Part shown: positions 36,548-47,356 of the stretch, in pieces
Layout of the letters: each line of letters begins with the position of its first letter
How positions within the stretch are numbered: position 1 is the stretch's first letter
NCBI GenBank assembly: GCA_019634595.1
Contig: JAHCBC010000004.1
Coordinates: forward strand, 496,001-560,000
Length of the DNA: 64,000 nt
Direction: 5' to 3'
Source: Akkermansiaceae bacterium
GTDB taxonomy: Bacteria; Verrucomicrobiota; Verrucomicrobiia; Verrucomicrobiales; Akkermansiaceae
The notes under the pieces: model-generated
Database searches by the model: none
Seen by the model: only the letters and a program-made list of their open reading frames with translations
What the model was told of the DNA's origin: nothing
Position numbers and translations under genes: made by a program

Positions 36548-37225
36548 ATGCTGAAGAAACTCCTGCTCCTCGCCTGTCTCGTTCTGCCGCTCACCGCGGC
36601 GGAAGAAGGCTTCACCCCGCTCACCAACGGCAAGGACCTGACCGGCTGGAAAATCGTCGGCGGAACCGGCGAATACAAGGCCGCGGGCGACGAGATCATC
36701 GGCAGCGGGGAGAACGTGAAGGCGAACACCTTCCTCATCACGGAAAAGACCTACAAGAACTTCGACCTCCGCTTTGACATGAAGTTCGACAGCATCGCGG
36801 GCAACTCCGGCGTCATGATCCGCGGACTGCAGAAAGAGGGCGAAAACGGCCGCGTCTATGGCTACCAGTGCGAGCACGACAATGGCAAGGCCCGCTCCTG
36901 GACCGCCGGCCTGTTCGACGAGGCGCGCCGCGGCTGGCTGTTCCCCTACCGCAAGGGCAACGGCAAGAACGACACCGAGGAAGCGAAGGCCGCCCAGAAG
37001 GCCTTCACCGAACAGGGTCAGAAGCTTTTCAAGTGGGATGACTGGAACAGCATCCGCGTCCTCGCGGAAGGCAACCACATCCAGATCTGGCTCAACGGCG
37101 AACTCCGCGTGGACTTCAAGGATGAGGCTCCGGAATTCACCCCGGAAGGCTTCTTCGGCCTGCAGGTCCACTCCGGCAAGGCGACCAATGTCCGCTGGCG
37201 GAATCTCCGCGTGAAGGAACTGTGA
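36548..37225 (+). CDS. Secreted DUF1080 (3-keto-disaccharide hydrolase-like) protein
   Basis: A 225-residue exported protein with signal peptide (KKLLLLACLVLPLTAA). The domain starts GFTPLTNGKDLTGWKIVGG and ends with GLQVHSGKATNVRWRNLRVKEL, both standard for DUF1080, a concanavalin-like beta sandwich. Family members are abundant in Verrucomicrobia and Planctomycetes, and some hydrolyse 3-keto-glycosides made by extracellular glucose-1-dehydrogenase-type oxidation. It begins 12 bp after bioF; functional linkage to that gene is doubtful. Confidence 0.9.
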   Translation: MLKKLLLLACLVLPLTAAEEGFTPLTNGKDLTGWKIVGGTGEYKAAGDEIIGSGENVKANTFLITEKTYKNFDLRFDMKFDSIAGNSGVMIRGLQKEGENGRVYGYQCEHDNGKARSWTAGLFDEARRGWLFPYRKGNGKNDTEEAKAAQKAFTEQGQKLFKWDDWNSIRVLAEGNHIQIWLNGELRVDFKDEAPEFTPEGFFGLQVHSGKATNVRWRNLRVKEL

Positions 37226-37269
37226 GGTTCGTTTCCTGTTTCTGATTTCCTGCTCCCCACGTCCCTCGC

Positions 37270-38121
37270 ATGGCTGGCTTTTTCAAATCACTTCTCGGCA
37301 AGATCACCAACCGCGCCGAGATCGACTGGGATGATCTTGAGGCGGATCTCATCGCATCCGACCTCGGCATCCATCTAACGACCTTCATCATCGACGATCT
37401 CAAGGATCTCGGGCGGAAGGTTTCCGCGGAGGATGTGATCGAAGTGACCCGCCGCCATCTGGCGGACCGACTGCCACAGGATGTCGCGCCACCGGCACCA
37501 CGCCCGGACGGAAAGCCCTACGTCATCCTCGTTGTCGGGGTGAACGGCACCGGCAAGACCACCTCATCCGCGAAGCTGGGCCATTGGCTGACGAAACGCG
37601 GCCACTCCGTGGTGATGGCCGCCGCGGATACCTTCCGCGCCGCCGCCGTGGAGCAGCTCCAACGCTGGGGTGACCGGCTTCACATTCCCGTCATCAAGGG
37701 CAACCCGAACGCGGACCCATCGTCCGTCTGTTTCCACGCCCACCAGAAGGCCATCGCGGACAAGTCGGACTTCCTCATCTGCGATACCGCCGGACGGCTC
37801 CACACCCGCCACAACCTGATGGAGGAGCTGACGAAAATCCGCCGCACCATCGCCAAGCAGGATGAAACCGCGCCGCACCTGACCCTGCTGGTCGTGGATG
37901 CGACCACCGGCTCGAATGCGATGCAGCAGGCCAAGGAGTTCCACAAGGCATCCCCTCTCGACGGGCTGATCGTCACGAAACTGGACGGTTCCGGCAAAGG
38001 CGGCATCGCCATCACCATCTACGACCAACTCGATATTCCGCCCTGCTTTCTGGGAACCGGCGAGGAACCGGATGCGTTCGCCATTTTCGAGAGGGAGAAA
38101 TTCGTGAAGGAAGTGCTCTGA
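37270..38121 (+). CDS. ftsY: Signal recognition particle receptor FtsY
   Basis: A 283-residue SRP GTPase that docks ribosome-SRP complexes at the membrane. The N domain (about 1-75) precedes the G domain with GVNGTGKTTSSAKL (P-loop), DTFRAAAVEQL, DTAGRLHTRHNLM, TKLDGSGKGG and FLGTGEEPDAFAIF. There is no acidic A domain, as in many bacteria with short FtsY. In the P-loop Thr-Gly-Lys follows Asn-Gly as in other FtsY proteins. It ends 9 bp before the convergent rhomboid-like gene. Confidence 0.96.
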   Translation: MAGFFKSLLGKITNRAEIDWDDLEADLIASDLGIHLTTFIIDDLKDLGRKVSAEDVIEVTRRHLADRLPQDVAPPAPRPDGKPYVILVVGVNGTGKTTSSAKLGHWLTKRGHSVVMAAADTFRAAAVEQLQRWGDRLHIPVIKGNPNADPSSVCFHAHQKAIADKSDFLICDTAGRLHTRHNLMEELTKIRRTIAKQDETAPHLTLLVVDATTGSNAMQQAKEFHKASPLDGLIVTKLDGSGKGGIAITIYDQLDIPPCFLGTGEEPDAFAIFEREKFVKEVL

Positions 38122-38130
38122 TTCCCCCCG

Positions 38131-38916
38131 TCAATCCGGCAGGTGGTCGCCGCAATACTCGTGGCCGTCGGTTCCGACGCGGAACTCCAGCTTGGGGTCG
38201 GAGATTTCCGTCCGTCCACAGGTGGTGCAGGCATGGAAGGCCTCTTCCTTCGGGAGTTTCTTCTCATTGAACGACCGGCGGCGCTGGACGGACTGCATGA
38301 CCCTCGCCTGCCCCCGCAGGGCAGGAATGCCGGTCCACAGCAGGTAGTTGAGGTGTCCCAGCAGGAAAAGCGGGAACAACCGGTAGTCCGCCAGCAGGGT
38401 CAGCACCAGGAATCCTACCTGGATCATCGCCAGGAACCGGACCTGCACCGGCAGGATGAAGAACATCAGGAACTCCACCTTCGGGAACAGGGTGGCAAAT
38501 GCGAGGAACGCTGTTCCGTAAAGAAGGAAGCCGCTGCCGGAAAACGCGACCGGTGAGATGAAATTCCCCAGCAGGAGGAACAGCCAGCCTGCATACATGA
38601 ACATGGAAGTCCGGAACACGCCCCATGCCCCCTCAAGCGCATCGCTCAGCATGAAGGCGATCCTGACCATGAAGAAGAAAAACAGCAGGCCGATCGGGCC
38701 GATCCCGGACATTCCGGAAGAGGAGAACAGGAAAGTCAGCACCCGCCATACCTCACCCGCCAGGATCTTTTCCCGGTCGAACTCGAGCAACATGCCGATA
38801 TCCTTGCGGAAAAGCTGCAAACCGAAGACCAGGGCATGGAACAAGGCATAAAACCGGAACAACCCCGGGAAAGCCAGCCACCCCATTTTCCGCTCCATCT
38901 GATCGAGAAATCGCAT
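38131..38916 (-). CDS. Rhomboid-like membrane protein with C-terminal zinc-binding motif
   Basis: A 261-residue protein with about six membrane helices. GEVWRVLTFLF near residue 55 and the spacing of helices are rhomboid-like. A possible relic of the catalytic pair is seen in FSGSGFLLYG and LLGHLNYLLWTG, but the canonical GxSG motif is not intact, so proteolysis is doubtful. The C-terminal 45 residues are soluble and carry CTTCGRTE and HEYCGDH, a likely zinc-binding pair of knuckles. It is convergent with ftsY and divergent from gcvT. Function is unknown. Confidence 0.72.
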   Translation of the reverse strand: MRFLDQMERKMGWLAFPGLFRFYALFHALVFGLQLFRKDIGMLLEFDREKILAGEVWRVLTFLFSSSGMSGIGPIGLLFFFFMVRIAFMLSDALEGAWGVFRTSMFMYAGWLFLLLGNFISPVAFSGSGFLLYGTAFLAFATLFPKVEFLMFFILPVQVRFLAMIQVGFLVLTLLADYRLFPLFLLGHLNYLLWTGIPALRGQARVMQSVQRRRSFNEKKLPKEEAFHACTTCGRTEISDPKLEFRVGTDGHEYCGDHLPD

Positions 38917-38981
38917 CGCAGGAGATCATCCACCCTCCCGCCCGGTTGACAAGCCCTCCGGTCCTGACCATCCTTCCGCGC

Positions 38982-40070
38982 GTGACCGAAGAAGACCTGA
39001 AACGCACGCCGCTGGAAGCCAACCACGAAGCTCTCGGCGCCCGCATGGTCCCATTCGGCGGGTGGTATATGCCGGTGCAATACACCTCCATCCTCAGCGA
39101 ACACGCCGCCGTGCGTGAAAAGGCCGGCATTTTCGACATCTCCCACATGGGCCAGTTCATCGTCGGTGGCCCGGGAGCCTCCGCCTGGCTCCAGAAGATG
39201 CTGACGAACAACATCAGCGCACTGGAGATCGGCCAGGGACAATACACCCTCATGCTGAACGAACAGGGCGGCGTGATCGACGACCTCATCGTCTATCGCA
39301 CGGGTGAGAATGAATTCTTCCTGGTGGTGAACGCCTCGATGATCGACGAGGACTACGAATGGTTCATCCGCTTCCAACCGGCGGATGCCGCCATCCGCAA
39401 CGAAAGCGGCTTCTGGGCCGGTCTGGCGATCCAAGGCCCGCTGTCCCAGGAGGCCTATGCGAAGGTGCTGCCGGGTGAACCGCTGCCAGGCCGGAATGGC
39501 ATCCACCGCACGGACAACAATCTGGTCATCTGCCGGACCGGCTACACCGGTGAGGATGGCTTCGAGTTTTTCTGCCCTGCCGCGGAGGCGGGCGAATGGT
39601 GGGACAAGTTCATCGCCGCCGGGGTGGTGCCATGTGGCCTCGGCTCGCGTGACACGCTGCGCCTGGAGATGGGCTATCCCCTCAACGGCAACGATCTTTC
39701 CCCCACCCGCACGCCCTTAGAGGCCGGCCTGGGATTTTTCGTGGACCTGACGAAGGACTTCACCGGCCGGGACGTCCTCGCCGCGCAGAAGGAAGCCGGT
39801 CCGGCGCACAAGCTGGTGGGCATCCGTTATCTGGAAAAGGGCGCCCCGCCCCGCGCACACTACCCGGTCACCGCGCAGGATGGCATCGTCATCGGCGAAC
39901 TGGCGAGCGGCGCGCTTTCCCCGAGCCTGATGACCGGGATCGGCATGGCCTACCTGCCCGTGGAACACACCAAGCCTGGCACGCTCCTCAACATCGACAT
40001 CCGTGGCCGCCTCACTCCTGCGAAGGTGGTGAAGAAACCGTTCTACAAGCCCGTAAAGTCCTCTTCCTGA
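38982..40070 (+). CDS. gcvT: Glycine cleavage system T protein (aminomethyltransferase)
   Basis: A 362-residue enzyme taking the aminomethyl group from lipoylated H protein to tetrahydrofolate with release of ammonia. It has LKRTPLEANHEALGARMVPFGGW, FDISHMGQF, the catalytic Asp region SRDTLRLEMGYPLNG and TPLEAGLGFFV. GTG 38982 is preferred because it gives the usual N-terminus; a TTG at 38946 would add 12 residues but coincides with a TTGACA -35-like box. First gene of gcvT-gcvH-gcvP. Confidence 0.95.
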   Translation: MTEEDLKRTPLEANHEALGARMVPFGGWYMPVQYTSILSEHAAVREKAGIFDISHMGQFIVGGPGASAWLQKMLTNNISALEIGQGQYTLMLNEQGGVIDDLIVYRTGENEFFLVVNASMIDEDYEWFIRFQPADAAIRNESGFWAGLAIQGPLSQEAYAKVLPGEPLPGRNGIHRTDNNLVICRTGYTGEDGFEFFCPAAEAGEWWDKFIAAGVVPCGLGSRDTLRLEMGYPLNGNDLSPTRTPLEAGLGFFVDLTKDFTGRDVLAAQKEAGPAHKLVGIRYLEKGAPPRAHYPVTAQDGIVIGELASGALSPSLMTGIGMAYLPVEHTKPGTLLNIDIRGRLTPAKVVKKPFYKPVKSSS

Positions 40071-40103
40071 TTTCCTGAAATTCCATCATCCATACCTAAC
40101 TCC

Positions 40104-40481
40104 ATGAGCATCCCAGCCGATCTCCGTTTCAGCACTTCCCACGAGTGGGTCCGCCTCGAAGGTGACATCGCCACCGTAGGCATCTCCGACCACGCCCAGG
40201 AGGAACTCACCGACGTCGTCTTCGTCGAACTGCCCATCATCGGCCGCAATGTGGATGGCGGGGACCCTACCGCCGTTGTGGAATCCGTGAAAGCGGCCAG
40301 CGACATCTACGCTCCCGTGGCCGGTGAGATCATCGAGGCCAACGGCGACGTCGAGTCCGACCCGTCCCTGGTGAACACCGACCCGTATGGCAAGGGCTGG
40401 ATCTTCAAGCTGAAGGTGAAAAACCCGGCTGAAGTCGAGTCCATGCTGACTCCCGAGGCCTACGCCTCCCATATTTCCTGA
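40104..40481 (+). CDS. gcvH: Glycine cleavage system H protein
   Basis: A 125-residue lipoyl carrier that shuttles the aminomethyl intermediate between P, T and L proteins. The lipoylated lysine is Lys63 in [41 protein letters not shown] is split by normal family spacing, and the length is typical. It lies 33 bp after gcvT. A terminator-like hairpin separates it from gcvP and could allow more H protein than P protein to be made. Confidence 0.97.
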   Translation: MSIPADLRFSTSHEWVRLEGDIATVGISDHAQEELTDVVFVELPIIGRNVDGGDPTAVVESVKAASDIYAPVAGEIIEANGDVESDPSLVNTDPYGKGWIFKLKVKNPAEVESMLTPEAYASHIS

Positions 40482-40511
40482 TCTCCATTCCCACCGTCTC
40501 CGCAAGGGACC

Positions 40512-40540
40512 GCGAGCCTCCGGGCTCGCTCTTTTCTTTT
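40512..40540 (+). terminator. Terminator-like hairpin between gcvH and gcvP
   Basis: GCGAGCC (40512-40518) and GGCTCGC (40523-40529) form a 7-bp stem with a 4-nt loop, followed by TCTTTTCTTTT. It lies inside the gcv operon, 31 bp after gcvH, so it may act as a partial terminator. Confidence 0.7.
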
Positions 40541-40566
40541 CCGCCTCATCCGCCCATCCCCATTCC

Positions 40567-43377
40567 ATGCGCTCCGACTTCCGCTCCCGTCACCTCGGCC
40601 CCATCGGTCCCGACCGTGAGGAAATGCTCCGCGATACCGGCTTCACCACGCTCAACGCGCTGATCGATGCAGCCGTACCGGCTGGCATCCGCATGGACGA
40701 TTCGCTGAACCTGCCCGCTGCGAAGTCCGAACAGGAAGCGCTGGCGTGGCTGAAGTCGATCATGGGCCGCAACAAGGTACTGAAGTCCTACATCGGCCAA
40801 GGCTACCACAACACCCACGTTCCCGGCGTCATCCAGCGGAACATTCTGGAAAACCCAGGCTGGTACACCGCCTACACCCCCTATCAGGCGGAGATCGCGC
40901 AGGGCCGCCTGGAGGCGCTGCTGAATTTCCAGACGATGATCACGGACCTGACCGGTCTGGATGTGGCGAATGCCTCGCTGCTGGATGAAGGCACTGCCGT
41001 CGCGGAGGCGATGACGCTCGCACTGGCCCACAAACCGAAGGGCACCGCGATCTGGATTTCCGACCGGGTCCATCCGCAGACGCTGGACGTCGTCATCACC
41101 CGCGCCGAGCCGCTGGGCATCAAGGTCATCACCGGCGACTGGCAGTCGGCCCAGATGGAGGAAGGGGTCTTCGCCGCCGTGGTGCAGTATCCGGACACCC
41201 GTGGCCGCATCGATGACTTCGCCACATTCTGTGAAAAGAACACCAAGGCGGGCATCTACAACATCGTCGCCGCGGATCTGCTGGCCCTCACCCTCCTCAA
41301 GGCTCCCGGCGAATTCGGCGCGGACATCTGCGTCGGCTCCTCCCAGCGCTTCGGCGTGCCGCTCGGCTTCGGCGGTCCGCACGCCGGTTTCATGGCCTGC
41401 AAGGACGCGCTGAAACGCAAGATGCCCGGCCGCCTGATCGGTGTTTCCGTGGACTCCCGCGGCAAGCCGGGCTTCCGCCTTTCCCTCCAGACACGCGAGC
41501 AACACATCCGCCGCGACAAGGCCACCTCCAACATCTGCACCGCCCAGGTGCTGCTGGCCGTGATGGCATCCATGTATGCCGTCTATCACGGTCCGGAAGG
41601 TCTGAAGCACATCGCCCGCTCCGTCCATTCCCGCACCGCAACGCTGAAAGCCACCCTCGCCGCGGCGGGCGTGGCCGTGGAGGATGGTGCCTTCTTTGAC
41701 ACCGTGGTCGCCAAGGTCGCCGACGCGAAAACCGTTGCTTCCGCGCTGGTGGAAAAAGGCATCAACCTGCGTGTCATCGACAGCCAGCACCTTGGCATTT
41801 CCTTCGATGAAACGACCACCGCCGAAGAGGTGACCACCATCGCCGGAGCATTCGGCGCGAAGAGTTCCGCCAGCTCCGACAGCAGTTCCGCATGGCCCGC
41901 CGCCCTCAGCCGCGGCAGCGCGTTCCTCACCCAGAAGGCGTTCAACAGCTACCACTCCGAAACGGAGATGCTGCGCTACCTGAAGCGCCTGGAGTCGAAG
42001 GACCTCGCGCTGAACGAGTCCATGATCGCGCTCGGCTCCTGCACGATGAAGCTCAACGCCACCTCCGAGATGATGCCGCTGAGCTGGCCGGAGGTTTCCT
42101 CGATCCACCCCTTCGTCCCCGCCGACCAGAGCCAAGGTTACCGCGAGATGCTTTCCCTGCTGGAGAAATGGCTGGCCGAGGTTACCGGCTTCGCCGCCGT
42201 CTCCCTCCAGCCGAACGCCGGCTCCCAGGGCGAATATGCCGGCCTGCTGGCGATCCGCAACTACCACCTCTCCCGTGGTGACACCCACCGCAACATCTGC
42301 CTGATCCCCGTCTCCGCGCACGGCACCAACCCGGCCTCCGCCGTGATGGCGGGCATGAAGGTCATCGGCGTGAAATGCGACGAGAAGGGCAACATCGACG
42401 TGGACGACCTGATCGCCCGGACCGAGGAGCACCGGGAAAACCTTTCCTGCCTGATGGTGACCTATCCATCCACCCACGGGGTGTTCGAGGAAACCATCCG
42501 CACCATCTGTGATGTGATCCATGACGCGGGCGGCCAGGTCTATATGGACGGCGCGAACATGAACGCGCAGGTGGGCCTCACCTCCCCCGGCCTGATCGGT
42601 GCGGATGTCTGCCACCTGAACCTGCACAAGACCTTCTGCATCCCCCACGGTGGCGGCGGTCCCGGCGTCGGCCCCATCGGGGTGGCGGAGCAACTCGTTC
42701 CCTTCCTGCCCGGCCACGCCGAACTGGAGAACAAGGCCGGTGCCGTGTGTTCCGCACCATGGGGCAGCGCTTCCATCAACACCATCTCCTGGATGTATGT
42801 CGCCATGATGGGACCCGCCGGTCTGCGCGAAGCCACCGAGGTCGCCATCCTCAACGCGAACTACGTTGCCAAGAAGCTGGCCCCCTTCTACCCGGTCCTC
42901 TACACCGGCAACCAGGGACTGGTCGCCCATGAATGCATCATCGACGTGCGCCAGCTCTCCGACCAGAGCGGCGTGACCGTGGAGGATGTGGCGAAGCGTC
43001 TGATGGACTACGGTTTTCACGCCCCCACGATGAGCTGGCCGGTGACCGGCACGCTGATGATCGAACCGACGGAATCCGAGGCGAAGACCGAACTGGACCG
43101 CTTCTGCGACGCGATGATCTCCATCCACGGTGAAATCAGCGCGATCATCCGCGGCGAGGCGGATGCGAACGACAACCCGCTGAAACGCGCACCGCACACC
43201 GCGGATGTGGTCTGTGGCGACGATTGGGGGCGTACCTATCCCCGTGAGCAGGCAGCCTTCCCACTGCCCTATCTGCGCCAGCACAAGTTCTGGCCGAGCG
43301 TCGGACGCATCGACAACGTCCACGGCGACCGGAACCTGGTCTGCACGTGCGACTCGGTGGAGGCCTACGCGGAATGA
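40567..43377 (+). CDS. gcvP: Glycine dehydrogenase (decarboxylating), P protein
   Basis: A 936-residue PLP enzyme that decarboxylates glycine and loads the aminomethyl group on H protein. It is the fused two-half form. The N-terminal half contains RHLGPIG and [18 protein letters not shown]; the C-terminal half holds the PLP lysine in [20 protein letters not shown], with GSCTMKLNA and [17 protein letters not shown]. The large antisense reading (40546-43422) is a codon-bias shadow. The L protein gene (lpd) is not nearby. Confidence 0.98.
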   Translation: MRSDFRSRHLGPIGPDREEMLRDTGFTTLNALIDAAVPAGIRMDDSLNLPAAKSEQEALAWLKSIMGRNKVLKSYIGQGYHNTHVPGVIQRNILENPGWYTAYTPYQAEIAQGRLEALLNFQTMITDLTGLDVANASLLDEGTAVAEAMTLALAHKPKGTAIWISDRVHPQTLDVVITRAEPLGIKVITGDWQSAQMEEGVFAAVVQYPDTRGRIDDFATFCEKNTKAGIYNIVAADLLALTLLKAPGEFGADICVGSSQRFGVPLGFGGPHAGFMACKDALKRKMPGRLIGVSVDSRGKPGFRLSLQTREQHIRRDKATSNICTAQVLLAVMASMYAVYHGPEGLKHIARSVHSRTATLKATLAAAGVAVEDGAFFDTVVAKVADAKTVASALVEKGINLRVIDSQHLGISFDETTTAEEVTTIAGAFGAKSSASSDSSSAWPAALSRGSAFLTQKAFNSYHSETEMLRYLKRLESKDLALNESMIALGSCTMKLNATSEMMPLSWPEVSSIHPFVPADQSQGYREMLSLLEKWLAEVTGFAAVSLQPNAGSQGEYAGLLAIRNYHLSRGDTHRNICLIPVSAHGTNPASAVMAGMKVIGVKCDEKGNIDVDDLIARTEEHRENLSCLMVTYPSTHGVFEETIRTICDVIHDAGGQVYMDGANMNAQVGLTSPGLIGADVCHLNLHKTFCIPHGGGGPGVGPIGVAEQLVPFLPGHAELENKAGAVCSAPWGSASINTISWMYVAMMGPAGLREATEVAILNANYVAKKLAPFYPVLYTGNQGLVAHECIIDVRQLSDQSGVTVEDVAKRLMDYGFHAPTMSWPVTGTLMIEPTESEAKTELDRFCDAMISIHGEISAIIRGEADANDNPLKRAPHTADVVCGDDWGRTYPREQAAFPLPYLRQHKFWPSVGRIDNVHGDRNLVCTCDSVEAYAE

Positions 43378-43406
43378 TCCGGTCATCCGACCGGCTTTCT
43401 TGCCCC

Positions 43407-43898
43407 ATGAGCGAATCCCCACCCATCGACTGGAGCCAATGGGTTCCGGGTATCCACGCGACCCTGATGTTCATCGTCAGGGATGGGCGGATCCTTCTGA
43501 TCGAAAAGAAGCGCGGACATGGAGCCGGGAAGATCAACGGGCCGGGAGGCAAGATCGATCCCGGTGAAACGCCGCTGGAATCCGTGATCCGGGAGACGCA
43601 GGAAGAACTGCTCATCACGCCATCGGATCCGGTGGAGCTGGGTGAGCTGCATTTCCACATGTCGGACATGCCGCACATCATCTGCCACGTCTATCGTGCG
43701 GAGGATTTCACCGGCACGCCTACGGAAACGGACGAGGCGGTGCCGGTCTGGTTCCCGTTCGCGGACATCCCCTATGACCGGATGTGGGAGGATGACCGCC
43801 ACTGGCTCCCGCTTCTGCTGGAGAACAAGCGCTTCGAGGGGAAATTCTCCTTCGACGGCGACCGGATGCTGTCGCGCCAGGTCGTGGCGAAGGGCTGA
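43407..43898 (+). CDS. Nudix hydrolase, MTH1/MutT-like
   Basis: A 163-residue Nudix enzyme. The Nudix box is GGKIDPGETPLESVIRETQE followed by ELLI, matching Gx5Ex7REUxEE, though the usual final Gly is Leu. Ile-Asn-Gly-Pro-Gly-Gly before the box and the W-rich tail (WFPFADIPYDRMWEDDRHW) resemble 8-oxo-dGTP diphosphatases of the MTH1 type, which sanitise oxidised nucleotides. ATG 43407 is chosen for its fit to family length. It follows gcvP by 29 bp and may be co-transcribed. Confidence 0.9.
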   Translation: MSESPPIDWSQWVPGIHATLMFIVRDGRILLIEKKRGHGAGKINGPGGKIDPGETPLESVIRETQEELLITPSDPVELGELHFHMSDMPHIICHVYRAEDFTGTPTETDEAVPVWFPFADIPYDRMWEDDRHWLPLLLENKRFEGKFSFDGDRMLSRQVVAKG

Positions 43899-44027
43899 CA
43901 GGGCTCAACCCGCGCCGGAGACGATCTTTTTCCCGCCCGAAGTCAGAATCTAACAATCTGTAAAATAAACACTTACAGTATTCTCGAAAAAATCTCCCAA
44001 AAATCGAAAGAAGAATTCCGGAGTGTG

Positions 44028-44124
44028 GGTATATTCCCATGTCGCAAGACAAGGCGGCCCGTGTGAGATACTTTCTGGTTAAGGGTTTTTCCAGATTGGT
44101 GATCAGGCGGGCCGCTTTCCTTTT
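44028..44124 (+). ncRNA. Structured RNA/terminator element, copy 1
   Basis: This is nearly identical to 46447-46545. The outer stem pairs GCGGCCCGT (44054-44062) with GCGGGCCGC (44107-44115). An inner hairpin pairs TCTGG (44074-44078) with CCAGA (44091-44095) around a 12-nt loop. TTTCCTTTT follows the outer stem. The two copies differ by a compensatory pair in the inner hairpin (T-A here, C-G in copy 2) and a U-G to C-G change in the outer stem. The class is not recognised. An ORF starting MSQDKAARVRYFLV overlaps and is an alternative explanation. Confidence 0.7.
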
Positions 44125-44165
44125 GCCCGGAGGGGTCGTTTTACCTCCGCACGATGCGGCCGTGC

Positions 44166-44373
44166 ATTCCGAAGGGGACTAAATTTTAGATTGCGGTCCC
44201 CGCTCCGGAATCTAACATGAATTTTGTTCATGACTCCAACGCAGTCCGCAATCAAACCCAGCAAGGCCCGTCAGGCGACGGTGCCGGTGCAAGGTTGGTG
44301 CGGTCACCGGATGGCGGCATTCCGGGGGTAACGGACAGCCTCTCTAATGGGAAACACTTCCCGAGGCTGTTCC
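44166..44373 (+). promoter_or_regulatory. Multi-hairpin leader upstream of the Rnk-like gene and gdhA
   Basis: The 550-bp gap after the Nudix gene holds no gene but is strongly structured. Hairpins are: ATTCCG/CGGAAT enclosing GGGGAC/GTCCCC (44166-44211); CATGAA/TTCATG (44216-44232); GGC-CCGTC/GACGG-GCC (44265-44285); CCGGTG/CACCGG (44284-44310); and GGACAGCCTC/GAGGCTGTTCC with an inner GGGAA/TTCCC (44333-44373). The loop of the first (GATTGCGG, 44189-44196) is complementary to CCGCAATC (44246-44253), a possible pseudoknot. It could be a riboswitch or leader controlling glutamate dehydrogenase; class unknown. Confidence 0.5.
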
Positions 44374-44448
44374 GAAAACCCCAACTCCTGACGGAATCCA
44401 ACCGCAGTTCCTTCCACGTACCGGAAGGGACCCATCCAATCTATTACC

Positions 44449-46247
<1,799 letters not shown>

Positions 46248-46290
46248 CTTCCCCGCCCCTTTTGTCGGTGAACGGTTGCCTGACAAGAAG

Positions 46291-46328
46291 CATGCCCGGT
46301 TCCGCAACGGAGCCGGGCATGTGATTTT
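46291..46328 (+). terminator. Intrinsic terminator of gdhA
   Basis: CATGCCCGG (46291-46299) pairs with CCGGGCATG (46313-46321), extended by inner TCCG/CGGA pairs, followed by TGATTTT. It starts 43 bp after the gdhA stop. Confidence 0.88.
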
Positions 46329-46446
46329 CCACGGTGGACATTCTCCAAAAAATTTGGATTTCAATCACTTGCAAAAACCCAACACAACCCATCAGGCGAG
46401 CGTGCGAAATTTTTCGCGATCTTTGTAAGATGGAGTCGCTCCGACA

Positions 46447-46545
46447 GGTATCTCTCCATGTCGCAAGACAAGGCGGCCCGCGTGAGATACTTCCTGGTTT
46501 TGGGTTTTTCCAGGATGGTGATCAGGCGGGCCGCTTTTTTTGTTT
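46447..46545 (+). ncRNA. Structured RNA/terminator element, copy 2
   Basis: This is the second copy of the element at 44028-44124. The outer stem pairs GCGGCCCGC (46473-46481) with GCGGGCCGC (46526-46534), followed by seven T. The inner hairpin pairs CCTGG (46493-46497) with CCAGG (46510-46514). The shared core runs from GGTAT through CCATGTCGCAAGACAAGG. It lies after the gdhA terminator, so it is probably transcribed from its own promoter or is a dispersed element. Confidence 0.7.
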
Positions 46546-46547
46546 TG

Positions 46548-46651
46548 GTAGCGAAGCTTGTGAAAGCTTCGGTTGTGGCGATGCCGGATGAAGGAAACGG
46601 CCCGGGATCTTTACGGACATCCTCCGCCGAAGGTCTCACGACCTTCGCTAC
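46548..46651. repeat. REP doublet (REPIN/BIME-like)
   Basis: Two 25-bp units face each other: 46548-46572 on the plus strand and 46627-46651 on the minus strand. Each starts with GTAG and folds into its own 7-bp hairpin with GTGA loop: GAAGCTT-GTGA-AAGCTTC and GAAGGTC-GTGA-GACCTTC. The stem differs between units but pairing is kept. The GTAG head plus hairpin is the hallmark of REP sequences moved by RAYT transposases. No RAYT gene is in the window. Confidence 0.8.
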
Positions 46652-46656
46652 GCGAA

Positions 46657-46694
46657 CAAAAACGCCCGGTCCCTTTCGGAAACCGGACGTTTTT
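46657..46694 (-). terminator. Terminator of the rpsM-rpsK-rpsD operon (probably bidirectional)
   Basis: ACGCCCGGT (46662-46670) and ACCGGACGT (46682-46690) pair with one mismatch. Runs of A precede and runs of T follow on the plus strand, so it can work in both directions. It lies 26 bp after the rpsD stop on the minus strand. Confidence 0.85.
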
Positions 46695-46719
46695 GGAAAA
46701 CAACTGTTCCTTGCGGAGA

Positions 46720-47331
46720 TCAGCGGGAGTAAAGCTCGACGATGAGCTGCTCGTTGACGAGCGGATCGATGTCGGAGCGCTCCGGGACGCGGGCGATCAC
46801 AGCTTCAAGCTTGTCCTTGTCAACCGTGAGCCAGTCAGCGATCGGGGCAGCTTGGGTGAGATCGACCATGCGGGTCGCGAGTTGCTGGGAGGATGGCTTG
46901 GCAGCCACCTTCACCACGTCGCCCGGCTTCACCTGATAGCTCGGGATGTCAACGCTGCGGCCGTTCACGAGGACGTGGCCGTGGTTGACGAGCTGGCGGG
47001 CTGCCTGGCGGGTGTTCGCGAAACCGGAACGGTAGATGACGTTGTCGAGACGGAGCTCGAGGAGCTGCAAGAGGATGACACCCGTAACGCCGCGGCGGCG
47101 GGCTGCTTCCTCATAGTAACCACGGAATTGCTTCTCGAGGACACCGTATTGGAAACGGAGCTTCTGCTTCTCGCCGAGTGCGACGGAGTATTCGCTCTTC
47201 TTTTTCCGGCCGGCGCGGACGCCGTGTTGACCCGGTGGGAAATTGCGGCGCTCGACTGCTTTGGACGGGCCGAAGAGGGAGACGCCGAAACGGCGGCTGA
47301 TCTTCGCGCGTGGACCTGTGTAACGTGCCAT
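46720..47331 (-). CDS. rpsD: 30S ribosomal protein S4
   Basis: A 203-residue primary 16S rRNA-binding protein. It begins MARYTGPRAKISRRFGVSLF and has RRNFPPGQHG, KQKLRFQYGVLEKQFRGYY, and the S4 RNA-binding domain with LDNVIYRSGFANTRQAARQL and VNGRSVDIPSYQVKPGD. There are no cysteine zinc ligands at the N-terminus, so it is a zinc-free type. It is the last gene of the short S13-S11-S4 operon; rpoA and rplQ, which usually follow, are absent. Confidence 0.98.
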   Translation of the reverse strand: MARYTGPRAKISRRFGVSLFGPSKAVERRNFPPGQHGVRAGRKKKSEYSVALGEKQKLRFQYGVLEKQFRGYYEEAARRRGVTGVILLQLLELRLDNVIYRSGFANTRQAARQLVNHGHVLVNGRSVDIPSYQVKPGDVVKVAAKPSSQQLATRMVDLTQAAPIADWLTVDKDKLEAVIARVPERSDIDPLVNEQLIVELYSR

Positions 47332-47356
47332 GTTCTGGAATTTCTAAAGTTGGGGA

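Noticed and set aside
38917-38981. Glycine riboswitch upstream of gcvT
   Set aside because: The gap between the divergent gene and the chosen gcvT start is only 65 bp and shows no glycine-aptamer core.
40546-43422. A 958-residue open frame antisense to gcvP, and similar long frames antisense to enolase, ahcY, metK and gdhA
   Set aside because: They mirror strongly biased GC-rich codons of certain genes, lack family motifs, and are His/Asp/Gly-rich in a way typical of antisense shadows.
46458-46745. A protein gene starting MSQDKAARVRYF downstream of gdhA
   Set aside because: The frame runs on through a REP doublet and the rpsD terminator. Only the first 28 or so codons are shared with copy 1. 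RNA structure explains the conservation better, though a short peptide is not excluded.
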